NCBI GenBank assembly: GCA_963709325.1 | Contig: CAVPVV010000004.1 | Coordinates: 806,001-870,000, forward strand | DNA from: VFZN01 sp963709325 | Lineage (GTDB): Bacteria; Acidobacteriota; Vicinamibacteria; Vicinamibacterales; UBA2999 | Direction: 5' to 3' | Length of the DNA: 64,000 bases | In this document: positions 9,023 to 20,600 of the stretch, piece after piece | How positions within the stretch are numbered: position 1 is the first letter of the stretch | Layout: each line of letters opens with the position of its first letter | Notes under the pieces: model-generated | What the model saw: only the letters and a program-made list of their open reading frames with translations | Databases searched by the model: none | Told to the model about the DNA's origin: nothing | Made by a program: the position numbers and the translations under genes

Positions 9023-9723
9023 GCACGCGACCAGCCACACTCGCATTGCTGGCGCTGCTTTCCTCACCAATCGCGGCGATGGCGCAGAACGAGGCCGAGC
9101 CGCCAGTGCGTCCACCGGCTGTGGAAATAGGGGGCGGCATCGGTTGGTTCGGGCAGGCGGACGCGGGCACGCGCGATGCCACGATGACGGCCAATCAACC
9201 CGGCAACCCCGACCGTCTGAACTTCTTCAGTGCCACGGGGAAAACGCGGTCCGGGCCGACCGGTGTCGGGATCGTCGGAGTCAACTTCTCACGCCAATTC
9301 GGGGTGGAGGGCGGCTTCCAGTACGGCCGGCCGCGGCTGGTCATCGACATCGACGAGGACGTCGAGCACACGCCTGGCGTGAGCATCGAAGGCGACGCGT
9401 TCGATCAGTTCGTCGCCGAGGGGAATTTCATCTATCACTTCAACCAGGCGCGCTTCGACAATCGGCGCACGGTGCCGTTCGTGCTCGCCGGGGTCGGCGC
9501 CCTCCGTCAGAAGACCGACGATGGCAACACCGAGAACGGCACCATTTACCAGGCCGGCCTCGGTTTCAAGTGGTTCTCCGGCATCTCCAGCCGCGGACGT
9601 GCGGGAGGCCCCGGCATGCGGCTCGACGTCCGTTACGTGTTCCGCGACGGCGGCCTGGACTTCGAGGAAGACGCCCGCCGGTCGTTCTTCACGTTCACGG
9701 CAACGGCAATGTTCGGCTTCTGA
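9019..9723 (+). CDS. Outer-membrane beta-barrel protein
   Basis: A 234-residue exported protein with a signal peptide (about 1-23, ending AMAQ). Alternating hydrophobic strands and an aromatic C-terminus (TFTATAMFGF, terminal Phe) indicate an eight- to ten-stranded outer-membrane barrel. The start overlaps the protease stop (ATGA). No specific ligand can be assigned. Confidence 0.8.
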   Translation: MSTRPATLALLALLSSPIAAMAQNEAEPPVRPPAVEIGGGIGWFGQADAGTRDATMTANQPGNPDRLNFFSATGKTRSGPTGVGIVGVNFSRQFGVEGGFQYGRPRLVIDIDEDVEHTPGVSIEGDAFDQFVAEGNFIYHFNQARFDNRRTVPFVLAGVGALRQKTDDGNTENGTIYQAGLGFKWFSGISSRGRAGGPGMRLDVRYVFRDGGLDFEEDARRSFFTFTATAMFGF

Positions 9724-9790
9724 GTCCCGCGCCCACTGCGGCCGCACGATCCGGACTGCTTGTTTGCCGGCAACGCGGTACCGTGGACGC

Positions 9791-10491
9791 ATGGATTACG
9801 ACCTGAGCGATATTGACTGGGACCAGGTCGCCAGCGATCTCGACGCGCGTGGCTGGGCGCTCGTGCCCGGCCTGCTCGATGCCACAACCTGCGGAACGGT
9901 CGCGGCGTGGTACTCGGAGAGCAGTCGGTTCCGCAGCCGGATCGTGATGAGCCGCCACGGATTTGGCCGAGGCGAGTACCAGTATTTCGCGGACCCGCTC
10001 CCGCCTCTGGTTCAGTCGCTGCGCGAAGAGCTCTACGAGGGTCTGGTGGAAATCGCAAATCGATGGCACGAGCAGATCGGCCACGAAGAACGCTTTGCCG
10101 CGACGCACGACGAGTTCCGGCGGCGCTGTCACGCCGACGGCCAGACGAGGCCGACGCCGTTGCTGCTCCAGTACGAGCCGGCGACTACAACTGCCTGCAC
10201 CAGGATCTTTACGGCGCGCACGTTTTTCCGATCCAGGTCGCGTGCCTGCTCTCGGCGCCGGCGCGAGACTTCGAGGGCGGCGAGTTCGTGCTGACCGAGC
10301 AGCGCCCCCGCATGCAGTCGCGCGCGCATGTCGTGCCCCTCGGACAGGGTGATGCGGTCGCCTTTGCCGTCAATCACCGCCCGGTCCAGGGCACGCGCGG
10401 CATCTACCGGGTCACGCTACGCCACGGCGTCAGCGAGATCCGAAGCGGCCGCCGCCACACACTCGGCGTGATCTTCCATGACGCTCGCTGA
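9791..10491 (+). CDS. 2OG-Fe(II) oxygenase family protein (one frameshift)
   Basis: The ATG at 9791 opens a frame running to about 10180, and the remainder reads in another frame to the TGA at 10489-10491. Adding one G to the GG at 10180-10181 restores LQYEPGDYNCLHQDLYGAHVFP, so this is probably a homopolymer error. The iron-binding HxD is in LHQDLYG, and the 2-oxoglutarate-binding region is VNHRPVQGTRGIYRVTLRHG. Joined length is about 233 residues. Such proteins hydroxylate small molecules or peptides; the substrate is unknown. It converges on the ABC permease across a hairpin element. Confidence 0.85.
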
Positions 10492-10507
10492 ACCGCGGCT
10501 CGCGCTG

Positions 10508-10637
10508 GCAGGCTCCAGGCCAGGCTTCAGGCTTTAGGAAGAGTCTCGTGTCACACTGCATCCGTGATCTGAAGAACGCGAATGCAGCGGGACACGCGTC
10601 GGGCCTGAAGCCCGGAGCCTGAAGCCTGAAGCCTGAC
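10508..10637. repeat. Degenerate inverted-repeat element, AGGCTTC word type
   Basis: The left arm (10508-10539) iterates AGGCTCC/AGGCTTC and the right arm (10602-10637) iterates GAAGCCT/GGAGCCT, its reverse complement. Between them is an inner stem (GTGTC...CTGCAT against ATGCAG...GACAC). The whole folds as one long imperfect hairpin between two convergent genes. A related element with a similar inner GTGTCAC-CTGCA stretch is at 54763-54880. Confidence 0.7.
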
Positions 10638-10650
10638 TCGCGCGGCGCGG

Positions 10651-11830
10651 TCACCGCGCGAAGATGACGCGCTCGCTTTGCAGATTGCGCGTGGTCATCC
10701 GGACCAGCACCATGGCCGCGGTCAGGACCATGAGGGCCGATGCCGCGAACAGCCATGGCGCGGGCGTCTTGCCCCCGAGCACTTCCACGGCAAGCAGATG
10801 CTGCCCAACAATCGGCATCGGATACATCCAGGGCTGGCTGGCGAATGGATAGACCGAGCTGAGGACGGCCGGCGCGGTCGTGGCCATCACCAGGTACCCC
10901 ATATAGGTCTGCGCTTCCTTGAACGAGCGCGCGAACGTCGAGAGATAGAGCTGAATCGAGGTCGACAGCAGGCAGACCGGCAGGACCGCGGCCACCATCC
11001 ACCCGACCTGGGCCGGCCCGAGACGAAATCGCAATCCGAGCTCCGCCATCGGGATGAAGCGAAGCAGCAGCAGGCACAGCGTGGTGGTGATCGCGACGCT
11101 CAGCGCCGCCGACAGGGCCGCGGCCAGCCACTTGCCGCCGACGATAACCCCGCGCGGCGCCGGGTTGACGAGCAGCGCTTCGAGCGAGCCGCGCTCACGC
11201 TCGCCGGCCGTCGAATCAGTGGCGATCTGCATGCCGCCGGTGAACGCGGCCAGCACGATGAACATCGGGATGAAGTTCAGGACCTGCGCCGCCCGCTGTT
11301 GAGCGCTCGACACCTCGAGCTCCTGCAGCTGCAGAGGCGTCACGACCATCGGGCTGACGCCGCGGCCGATCAGGCGCAGGGCCGCGACCTGGCTCGCGTA
11401 GCCCTGCAGCAGCGACCGGGCCCGTTGAACTTTCGGGCGCGTGGTGTTGCGCGAGCCATCAGAGACGACGCGAATCTCGACCGGCCGCGACGCGCTGAAC
11501 TTCTTTTCGTAGTCCGCCGGGATGATGACGACCACGTCCTCCCTGCGCTCGCGCACTGCCGATTCCGGGTCTGCCGGGCCGGGGACAACCGTCGACCCCC
11601 TTCTGCTGGCGAAGCCAGTCGACCAGCGCCGGCGCATGCTCCATCCCGACAACCGGCAGCGTCAGGTCGCGAACTTCCCGCTGCCGGCCGGCAATCGCGT
11701 TGAGCATCACGCCGATCAGGATAGGGCCGAACAGCGAGCCCAGCAGCACCGAGTAGATCGCGCGCCGGTCACGAAACGCGTCGCGCAACTCCTTCCTGGT
11801 GACCACGAGCAGCTGGGTCGCGCGGCTCAT
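10651..11830 (-). CDS. ABC-2 type transporter permease, NatB-like (one frameshift)
   Basis: The ATG is at 11830 (MSRATQLLVVTRKELRDAFRD, the typical cytoplasmic start of ABC-2 permeases), followed by a first membrane segment (YSVLLGSLFGPILIGVML). The frame shifts at a run of five C at 11596-11600 and continues to 10651. A large extracytoplasmic loop precedes a block of five to six membrane segments (FIPMFIVLAAFTGG, the GERERGSLEALLVNP coupling helix, WLAAALSAALSVAITTTLCL, LMVLTAAMVLVRM). It overlaps the ATPase gene by four bases. NatB-type permeases extrude sodium; other substrates are possible. Confidence 0.88.
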
Positions 11831-12561
11831 CGCACCTCCTGGCGCTCGAGCCCGACCAGCGCGACGAACGCGTCTTCCAGGCTTTGGTGTCCGGTGTGCT
11901 CGCGGAGCGCGTCGGGCGTGCCGGCCGCCACCACCCGGCCGTGCGCCAGAACCACGATGGTGTCGCACAGCGCGGACACTTCCTGCATGACGTGGCTGGA
12001 GAAGATCACGGTCCGTCCTTCAGCCCGCAGCCGCCGGATGATGTCGCGGACGGCTCGGGTGCTCATCACGTCTAGCCCGTTGGTCGGCTCGTCGAGCAGG
12101 ACGTTTGTCGGATCGTGGACGAGCGCGCGGGCAATGGCCACCTTCGTCCGCTCGCCGTGCGAGAACCCGGCGGTCCGCCGGTCCGCGATGTCGCGCATGT
12201 CGAGGCGTTCGAGCAGCCGATCGGCATGGGCGCCCAGCTCACCCCCGGTCAGCCCGTGCAGCTCGCCGAAGTAATGGATGTGCTCACGCGCCGTCAGGCG
12301 CGGGTAGAGGCCGGAAAGGTCGGGCAGCACGCCGAGCCGCCGCTGCGCGCCCAGCGGGTCCGCCACCGCGTCCACATCGTCCACGAGGATGCGGCCCGCG
12401 TCCGGCCGCATCAGGCCATAGAGCATCCGCAGCGTGGTCGTCTTACCCGCGCCGTTCGGCCCGAGCAGGCCCGTTACCGCGCCGTCGGGCGCCTCGAAGC
12501 TCACGTCGTCCACCGCGACGACGTGGCCAAACTGCTTGTGGAGGTGTTCGACCCGGATCAT
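11827..12561 (-). CDS. ABC transporter ATP-binding protein, NatA-like
   Basis: A 244-residue ATPase with Walker A GPNGAGKT (34-41), a divergent signature FSHGERTK (133-140), Walker B VLLDEPTNGLD (154-164) and switch His190. A divergent FS.G signature occurs in NatA-type exporters. It powers the adjacent permease at the inner membrane. Its start overlaps the stop of the upstream hydrolase gene (ATGA) and its stop overlaps the permease start, so the three form one operon. Confidence 0.94.
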   Translation of the reverse strand: MIRVEHLHKQFGHVVAVDDVSFEAPDGAVTGLLGPNGAGKTTTLRMLYGLMRPDAGRILVDDVDAVADPLGAQRRLGVLPDLSGLYPRLTAREHIHYFGELHGLTGGELGAHADRLLERLDMRDIADRRTAGFSHGERTKVAIARALVHDPTNVLLDEPTNGLDVMSTRAVRDIIRRLRAEGRTVIFSSHVMQEVSALCDTIVVLAHGRVVAAGTPDALREHTGHQSLEDAFVALVGLERQEVR

Positions 12562-14059
12562 CGGCTACCGCCTCCGGACGTGGCAGCGGCGCTCGCGCCG
12601 GCGGGCGTGAGGAAGAACGGGGGACGCTTGATGCTGCTGAGGCACGAGGTGTCCAGTCCCTCCGCGTCTCCGTGCTGGATGAAGTCGCTGATGATGCGCT
12701 GACCGCACCCGGTGTTCACGACGCCGTGGCCGGTGAAGGGCGCGGTCAGTTTCGTGGCATGCCTCAATTCCCCCGCGACGAGCTCGCCCCAGGCAGGCGG
12801 CGTGATCGGATCGACGTCGCCCGACAGGATCAGCGCTGGAACGTTCGATCGCACCGGCTCGTAGAAGTCGGCCGGCAACTCGCCGCGCGGCCAGAACTCG
12901 CAGGCCTTGAGCTGAGACGTCAGGAGGCGGTGACCGAACAGCGTACCGGCCGAGACACGCTCCATCTCGCCGGGCGCGATCCGCGGCGCGTCCTCGGCGC
13001 AGACCACTGACAGCTGCATGCCGAGGCTGATGCTGCCGGCGTTTGCGTCGGTTGCCATCGCCAGCGCGAACATGCCCTGAAAATCGTCCTGTTCGGCGCG
13101 GACCAGCAGCTCCGGGACCATCGACGAGGTGAACGGCGAGTAGAGCGCGCCGAACACCAGGTTGGCCAGGAGCGACGCGTCCACCGTCACCGTTTCGGGG
13201 ACGCCGCGCCGCGGGTGAACGACGCGGACCGTCGGCGGCGAGGCGTCGAGACGCGCAAACAGCCGTCGGACCCGCTCGCCGAGATTCGGGTATTTCGCGG
13301 CACAGCGCCCCGTCGGCAGCGCAATCGGCAATCAATCGATCGACCGCTCGCTGCGCATCGCGCGGGACGTTCAGCGGTAACCGCATGTCGGGCGGGGCGA
13401 CGCCGTCGAGCACGATCGTGCGCACGCGGTCGCCGTGCTGCCGCAGGTAGACGAGGCCGGCGCGCGTCCCGTACGACCCGCCGTAGATGTTGACCCGCTC
13501 GTAGCCGAGATGCGGCGCGGACCTCGTCCAGATCGTCCATCGCGATCGGCGTGGTGTAGAAACGCGGGTCGGCGTCGTAGCCGTCGAGGCAGCGGCGCAG
13601 GCGCGCCAGCCCCGTCTCATCCGGCTCGTTGAGCGAGGCAAGTGAATCGTCCTCGCTCGTGCACTCGAGCGGTCCGGAGTCGCCGGTGCCGCGCTGATCG
13701 ACGAGCACGATGTCCCGCTGGTTCTGGAGCGACGAGAACAGTTCCCGAGCCTGCCGCGCGAGCTTCGCCGCGCCCTGACCGGGCCCTCCAGCCAGGAACA
13801 TCAGCGGGTCCGGCTTCGGATCGTTGCTGAGCGCGGGCCAGACCACGATCTTCAGCGAAATCGTCCGGCCCGATCTCGCCTGCCGGTTCTCGAACACTTT
13901 CAATCGGCCGCACAACGCGTCGGTCGGCCCCTGTTCGCTGGTACACGGCGACAGGACGGAGTTGACGGTGTGGCCCGATGACGACTGGCAGGCCGCCAGC
14001 GCCGGCAACAGGACCGCGGCAAGAACGGCGCGGATGCCTGCGCCCCACGAGCAATGCAC
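12558..14059 (-). CDS. Alpha/beta hydrolase lipoprotein, TAP/S33 peptidase-like (two frameshifts)
   Basis: The N-terminus (ATG at 14059) is a lipoprotein signal with lipobox LAAC. The segments FLAGGPGQGA (oxyanion hole) and LVDQRGTGDSGPLEC are classic for proline-iminopeptidase/tripeptidyl aminopeptidase relatives. Frames change near 13518 and again near 13305. In the middle frame the nucleophile elbow GGSYGT is visible (Ser near residue 195). In the last frame GDVDPITPPAWGE supplies the catalytic Asp and FTGHGVV the His, followed by a Cys-containing TAP C-terminal domain. Total length (about 500) is normal for the family, so the gene is probably intact in the organism. Confidence 0.85.
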
Positions 14060-14159
14060 GAAGCAATTTTAACCGGCTGCGATGGCGTACGACAGCTTGA
14101 ACCCATGTGCAGTTTACGGCGATCCGTGTAGTACATTGCCCCCGCCCGAAGGAGGATCG

Positions 14160-17100
14160 ATGCGTACACGACCGGCCCGCGCGGGGATGTTGCCCGCGCT
14201 CTTGACTGCCCTGCTTGCCGCCACGGTGGCGGCCGATGGACAGGCACCAGCGCGCCAGGGCTCGGCTCGCCGCGCCTGCACCCGACCTCTACGCCGGGCT
14301 GACCTTCCGAAATATCGGTCCCTCTGTGATGGGCGGACGCATCGACGACCTGGCGGTGCTCGAGTCGAACCCGGCGGTGTTCTACGTCGGCGCCGCCACC
14401 GGCGGCCTGTGGCGAACCACCAACAACGGCACCACGTGGGAAGTGCTCTTCGACGACATCGATGACGTCGTCTCGATCGGCGATATCGCCATTCCGCCCA
14501 ACGACGCAAACACGATCTGGGTCGGATCGGGCGAGAACAACAATCGCCAGAGCACCTCGTGGGGGAACGGCGTCTACAAGTCCACCGACGCGGGTCACAC
14601 CTGGAAGCTGATGGGCCTGGGCAACTCTCGAATCGATCGGCCGCATCATCGTCGATCCCGTCGATCACGACGTCGTCTATGTGGCGGCGCTTGGGAGCGT
14701 CTTCGGCCCGAGCAAAGAACGCGGTGTGTACAAGACCACCGACGGCGGGCTCACCTGGAGCAACGTGCTCTTCGTGAACGAGGACACCGGCGCGACCGAG
14801 CTGGTGATGGATCCCGCCAACAACAAGGTGCTCTACGCCGCCACCTATCAGCGCCGGCGCGCGACGTGGGGATTCAATGGCGGTGGGCCGGGAAGCGCCA
14901 TCTACAAATCCTCCGACGCCGGCCGGACCTGGACGAAGCTCACCAAGGGCATCCCGACCGGGCCGCTCGGCCGCATCGGCCTCGACGTCTATCGCGCCAA
15001 CCCGAACGTTGTCTACGCGCGGATCGAGCACGAGAAAGAGAGCGGCGTCTATCGCTCCGACGATGCCGGCTTGTCGTGGCGGAAGATGTCGAGCCTCAAC
15101 CCGAGGCCGATGTACTTCAGCCAGATCCGGATCGACCCGAGGAACGACCTGCGGATTTACGTGCTCGGCGTCGAGCTCCACCTCTCGGATGACGGCGGCA
15201 AGACATTCATCGACAACGGCGCGCTGCACTCCGACCATCACGCGATGTGGATCGATCCGAACAATCCCAACCACATCATCGATGGAAACGACGGCGGGGT
15301 TGGAATCAGCTACGACAAGGGCGCGAACTGGGAGGCGGTCACGAACATGGACCTCGGCCAGTTCTACCACGTCGCCTACGACATGCAGACGCCGTATCAC
15401 GTCTGCGGCGGCCTCCAGGACAACTACACGTGGTGCGGCCCGAGCGCGGTCCGCAGCCGTTCCGGGATCGGCATCGACGACTGGCGCCAGATTCAGGGCG
15501 GCGACGGCTTCGATGCCGCGATGGACCCTCGTGACGGACGCACCGTCTACGCGGAATCTCAGGATGGCAACATCGTCCGGGTCGATCGGCTCACCGGCGA
15601 GCGCAAGTCGATCCGCCCGGTGGCGGCGCGCGGAGAGCCGCCGCTGCGCTGGAACTGGAACACGCCGATCGTGCTGTCCGCGCACAGCGCCGACACCATC
15701 TACGTCGGCGCGAACAAGGTGTTCAAGTCCACCGATCGCGGCCAGAACTGGGCGGCGATCAGCCCGGACCTCACACAGAACACGGATCGCGAAACGCTGA
15801 GCCTGATGGGCCAGGGCGCCAAGGAGATCACGATTGCGAAGAACGACGGGGTGCAGTCGTATGGGAACCTCGTGCAGCTCGTCGAGTCGCCGAAGCAGGC
15901 GGGCGTGCTCTACGCCGGGTCCGACGATGGCACCGTCTACATGACAAAGGACGACGGCAAGAGCTGGACGAACATCACGAACAAGTTTCCCAACCTGCCC
16001 AAGGACGCATACGTGTCGCGGCTCGCGGCGTCCACGCACGAAGTCGCGACGGTGTATGCCACGTTCGACAACCATCGCAACGACGACTACGGCACCTTTG
16101 TCTACGCGAGCGCCGATGGCGGCAACACCTTCCGCTCGATCGGCGAAGGCATCCCCAAGGGACACACGGTGACTTCGCTGGCCGAGGATCCGAAGAACCC
16201 GAGCGTTCTCTATACCGGGACTGAGTTCGGCTTGTTCGTGAGCCTCGATCGCGGCGGGCGCTGGGAGCGATTCCGGAGCGGCCTGCCGACCGTGCCGATC
16301 CACGAGATCGTGTTCCACCCGCGCGACAACGACATGATCATCGCCACGCACGGCCGCAGCATCTGGATCCTGGACGATGCCACGCCGGTGCAGCACCTGT
16401 CGGAAGCGCAGAAGTCGCCGGCGTTCCTGTTCGACCTTCGTCCGGCGATGCAGTTCAACCCGAGCAACGATCGCGGGTTCCTGGCCGACCGCGGCTTCTG
16501 GGGCAAGAACCCGACCTACGGGGCGCCGATCAGCTACTACCTCGCGACGCCGGCGGAGAGCGTGGCGATTCGCATTCGCGATGCCCAGGGAACGCAGGTG
16601 CGCGAGCTCACCGGCAACGCCACACGCGGAGCGCGCGCGGCCGGCGTCAATCGCGTCTACTGGGATCTTCGGCACGAGCCGCTGCCGGCGCCGGAAACCC
16701 CGCCGGGTCAGGGTGGCGGCGGGGGCGGCGGTCCGTTCGGTGCCAGCGCCCTGCAGGGGCCCAACGTACTGCCCGGCGAATACCGGGTGACTCTGGTCGT
16801 TGCCGGAAAGGAAGTGGCAACCAAGCCACTGCGCGTGTCCGGCGACACCGCGCTCCCGATGAGCGAGACCGAGCGTAAGACCTGGCACGACACGTCGATG
16901 TCGCTCCACCAGCTGCAACGCACGGCGAACGAAGCCGCCGAGGCGCTGACAATCCTCAGCGGCCAGATCACGACCGCTGAATCGCTGCTGAAGACCGCCG
17001 GTAACGCGCCCGCTGGAGGAAAGCAGCCGGTAGAGGATGCGGCCAAGCGCCTCGCCGACCTGCGTCGTCAACTCGGCACAGGCCAGGGCGGCGGAGGCGG

Positions 17101-17338
17101 CTTCGGCGGCCAGAATCAGAACCTGCGGGCTCGCGTCGGGCAGTTGAAAGGTCAGGTCGTGGGCTCCACGTCACCGCCGACTGCGATGCAGGTTCGCAGC
17201 GCCACCGAAGCGCGCGAGGATCTCACCAAGGTCGTGCAGGAGATCAACGATCTGATCGCCGCCGTGCCACAGCTCTACGACACACTCGGCGCCTCAGGTC
17301 TCAAACCCGCGGCGCTGAAGCCGGTCGCGATGCAGTGA
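14160..17338 (+). CDS. Sortilin/VPS10-like BNR-repeat beta-propeller, exported (two frameshifts)
   Basis: An AAGGAGG ribosome-binding site at about 14148-14154 precedes the ATG at 14160, followed by a signal peptide (MLPALLTALLAATVAADGQA). The frame changes near 14265 and again near 14635, then is open to 17338, about 1,058 residues in total. BNR/Asp-box-like repeats recur (TDAGHTWK, TDGGLTWSN, SDAGRTWTK, SDDAGLSWRK, TDRGQNWAA, KDDGKSWTN, LDRGGRWERF), forming a large propeller of the sortilin_Vps10 type. The C-terminal 350 residues carry an Ig-like domain, a Gly-rich linker and a helical segment. Exported relatives are often annotated as glycosyl hydrolases without evidence of activity. No catalytic residues can be named. 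Confidence 0.88.
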
Positions 17339-17364
17339 CGCGCGGTCGACTTTAGATTTGTAGA

Positions 17365-17453
17365 CGAAAGACCTTTCGGAGGCAGACGATCCCGGGCGGC
17401 GGCCGCTGCCCGCGATCGTCTGGACCTGCTCGAAAGCGCGCAGTCCTGCGCGC
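17365..17453 (+). promoter_or_regulatory. Cluster of three hairpins (terminator or structured leader)
   Basis: Between the sortilin-like stop (17338) and the next start (17612) lie three successive inverted repeats. The first is CGAAA/TTTCG at 17365-17378. The second is a 15-bp stem with one mismatch, left arm 17383-17397 and right arm 17408-17422. The third is a perfect GCGCGCA/TGCGCGC stem with a 4-nt loop at 17436-17453. There is no U tract after the second. It could end the upstream transcript or be a leader for the big repeat protein. No known riboswitch consensus was recognised. Confidence 0.5.
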
Positions 17454-17611
17454 GCACATCTCCACATCCCTCGCCTCTGCTGCACAGATCGTCGCGCGCG
17501 TTTCCTGCTGCGCGCATGGATGAGGCACGCCGGTTGCTCTACTGCCGCTCACTGCACCCTCCAGTCATCTGGGTGCGCGGTTCTTCACTGGAGCAAAACG
17601 TGGCCTCGACA

Positions 17612-20600
17612 ATGACTCGACTGACCACCGCGGCGTGTGTAGCGACACTCATCGCCATCGCATCGGCCCTCGACATCCAGGCGCAGCTGCCCCAGGCTGT
17701 CGGCACGTGGAGCGTGCAGGGCACGATCGCCGAGCCGCGCGTCGGCGCCGCGTCGGTGGTGCTCGATGACGGCCGCACGCTGATCCTCGGCGGGCAGCGA
17801 GCCGACGGGAGCGTCACCGATAGCGTCATCGTCTACGACCCGGTGACGAATGGCACCGGCAGCGCCGGGCAGTTGTTCGCGCCGCGTGTGAACGCTGCGG
17901 CGGCACGCCTCGAGGATGGGCGGGTGGTCGTCTCGGGCGGCCAGGTCGGCGGCGCGCCGAGCGCCGACATCGAGATCTTCGACCCCGTGGCGGGCACTTC
18001 CACTTTCGCAGCGACGATGGCGGCGCCGCGCGCGTGGCATGCGGCGGCGCGCCTCTCCGACGATCGCGTGCTGATCGTCGGCGGCGCGACGACGGACGGA
18101 TCGGCGCTGGCGACGGCAGAGATCTTCGATCCGGAGACGAGCAGCGTATCGCCAGCCGGGTCGATGACGACCGCGCGTATGGGGCTGTCAGCGACGACGT
18201 TGATCGAGGGCCGCGTGCTCATCGCTGGCGGCAATAGCGGCACGCAGGATCTGGCGACAGCCGAAATCTACGATCCGGCCTCGGGCGCGTTTCTAGCGGT
18301 GTCGACCTCGCTCGGCACGGCACGTGCCGGACACACGGCGCGTCCTCCTGCCGCACAACGCCGGCGTGCTGATCGCGGGCGGCACCGCGGCCGGAACGCG
18401 TCGTCACCGGCGTCTGACCTCTTCCTGCCGGCGATCTTCCCCGACCCGTATTCATGGGGCATGGGCGCTTCGCGCCGACCGGCGCGCTGACGACGCCGCG
18501 CGCGTTCGGCCTGAGCGGGCCGGCAGGCGACAACGGCTTTGCCTACGTCGCCGGCGGCGGCGCGCCGACACGGCGGAGAGCTATCGCTTCGCGACCATCA
18601 AGACGGACAAGGACGACTACTACCCGGGCGAGCCTGCGGTCATCACTGGGTCGGGATGGCAGCCGGGCGAGGCCGTGACGCTGATCTTCCAGGAGGATCC
18701 CGCGGTCCACGAGGATTATTCGTTTGCAGTCGAGGCCGATGCCCTTGGCAACATCGAATGGGATCACTGGTCACCGGAGGATCACGATCTCGGTGTCCGG
18801 TTCTATCTGACAGCCCAGGGTTCGCAATCGCGTGCCCAGACGACCTTCACCGACGCAAAGGCAACGCTGACCACGATCACCTCGGACATCAATCCCTCGG
18901 CAATTGGGCAGCAAGTCACCTTTACGGCGTCGGTGACGGAGACGACCGGCGGCGGTGGTGTTCCCGGCACGGTCGTCACCGTGGGCAGCGTCAACTTCCG
19001 CGAGGGCGGCAACAACTGCAACAACTCGGCGGCAGGGCGTTCATTCTTCGCGGTCACATCGAGAACACGCCGCGACCGTGCAATCGCAGTCGCGGCCAGG
19101 CAACCCACCAGGACCTCTCCTCGCCACCGGGGCCTCCAGAACGATCAGGGCCTGCTTCGGGGACGGGAGGGTCGACGGGGACCGGGAGCAACCGGCAGTC
19201 GTCACTTCGACGGGGCAACGACGTATAACGTGCGGTATCCGGCGTGACAGCAACGGGACAGTGATGCAGGATGCGCAATGCGGCCACCGACGAGTCGGCA
19301 ACCGTGAACCCTCGGCAACCGCAACACGTACCGGCGACGTCACCGCGTCACGTCGTGTCGATCACGCGAACGGTGCTTCACCAACCAACCTGTCGTCGTA
19401 GCCTGGACGGTCAAGTTCACCGGGAACGTCAGGGCGTAAACGCCGTGACCGCAGGGGGCCGCCACCATTGGCACAGCCACGACGTCCGGCACGGTCACAG
19501 CCGGGGCCGCGAGCGTCGCCTACGCGTTGCCTGCGGGAGTGGCCCAGGGCAGTTATACGATCGAGGCCAGCTACAGCGGCGGATCTGGCGTCCCCGCGAG
19601 CTCAGGTACTGGCTCGCTCACGATCAACCGCAAGACAGTCACCGTGGTCACCCAGAATGCGAGCAAGATCTATGGCGCAGCGGATCCCTCGCCGCTCACC
19701 ACCGCGAATCTGAGCGTGTTCCTGGCGGCGGACACCATCACGGCCACATTCAGCCGCACCGCGGGCAACACTGTCGGACCGTACTTCGACGGCGACGGCG
19801 TCAACAAGGTTACGACGCGATGGGGTGACCCCAACAATCGCCTTGGCAACTATGTCGTCACCAATGCCGGGGCCACCTTCACGCAAGTCGACACGGCAAG
19901 CCGGTCACGGTCACCGGCTCAGAATCACGGCGCCGAGCAGGACCTACACGCTCGAGGCTGACCCCACTCGACGGCCGACATCACCGCCGACCTCACCGTC
20001 TTACCGCGAGCAACAAGGTCTACGACGGCACCACCGCGGCGACCGTGCTCACCCGCTCGCTGACGGCGCGGTCGTCAGCGGCGACGCGGTCACGCTGACG
20101 GCGGCACCGCGACGTTCGACGACAAGAACGTCGGCACCGGCAAGACCGTCACGCTCACCGGCGTCGCCTCAGCGGCGCCGACGCGGGCAACTACACCCTC
20201 GACACGGTGGCGACACGACCGCCGACATCACCGCCTGCACGTCACCGGCGCGTCACCGCGAGCAACAAGGTCTACGACGGCACCACCGCGGCGACGGTGC
20301 TCACCCGCTCGCCGGGCGCGATCGTCAGCGGCGACGCGGTCACGCTCACGGCGGCACGGCGACGCTTCGCCGACAGGAACGTCGGCACCGGCAAGACCGT
20401 CACCCTGACCGGCGCGGCGCTGACCGGCGCCGACGCGGGCAACTACACGCTCGACACGTCGCGACGACGACCGCCGACATCACGGCCGTGCACGTCACCG
20501 GCAGCTTCACGGCGGCAACAAGGTCTACGACGGCACCACCTCGGCGACCGTCCTCACCCGCGCTCGCGGGACGATCGTCGGCGACGTCGTCACCCTCACC

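Noticed and set aside
14114..17071. 985-codon minus-strand open frame
   Set aside because: Antisense shadow of the sortilin-like gene in high-GC DNA; Arg/Val/Asp-rich composition, no domains, no start context.
17339..17611. c-di-GMP (GEMM) riboswitch suggested by CGAAAG near a surface-protein gene
   Set aside because: The surrounding conserved bases of the GEMM consensus are absent; only hairpins can be claimed.
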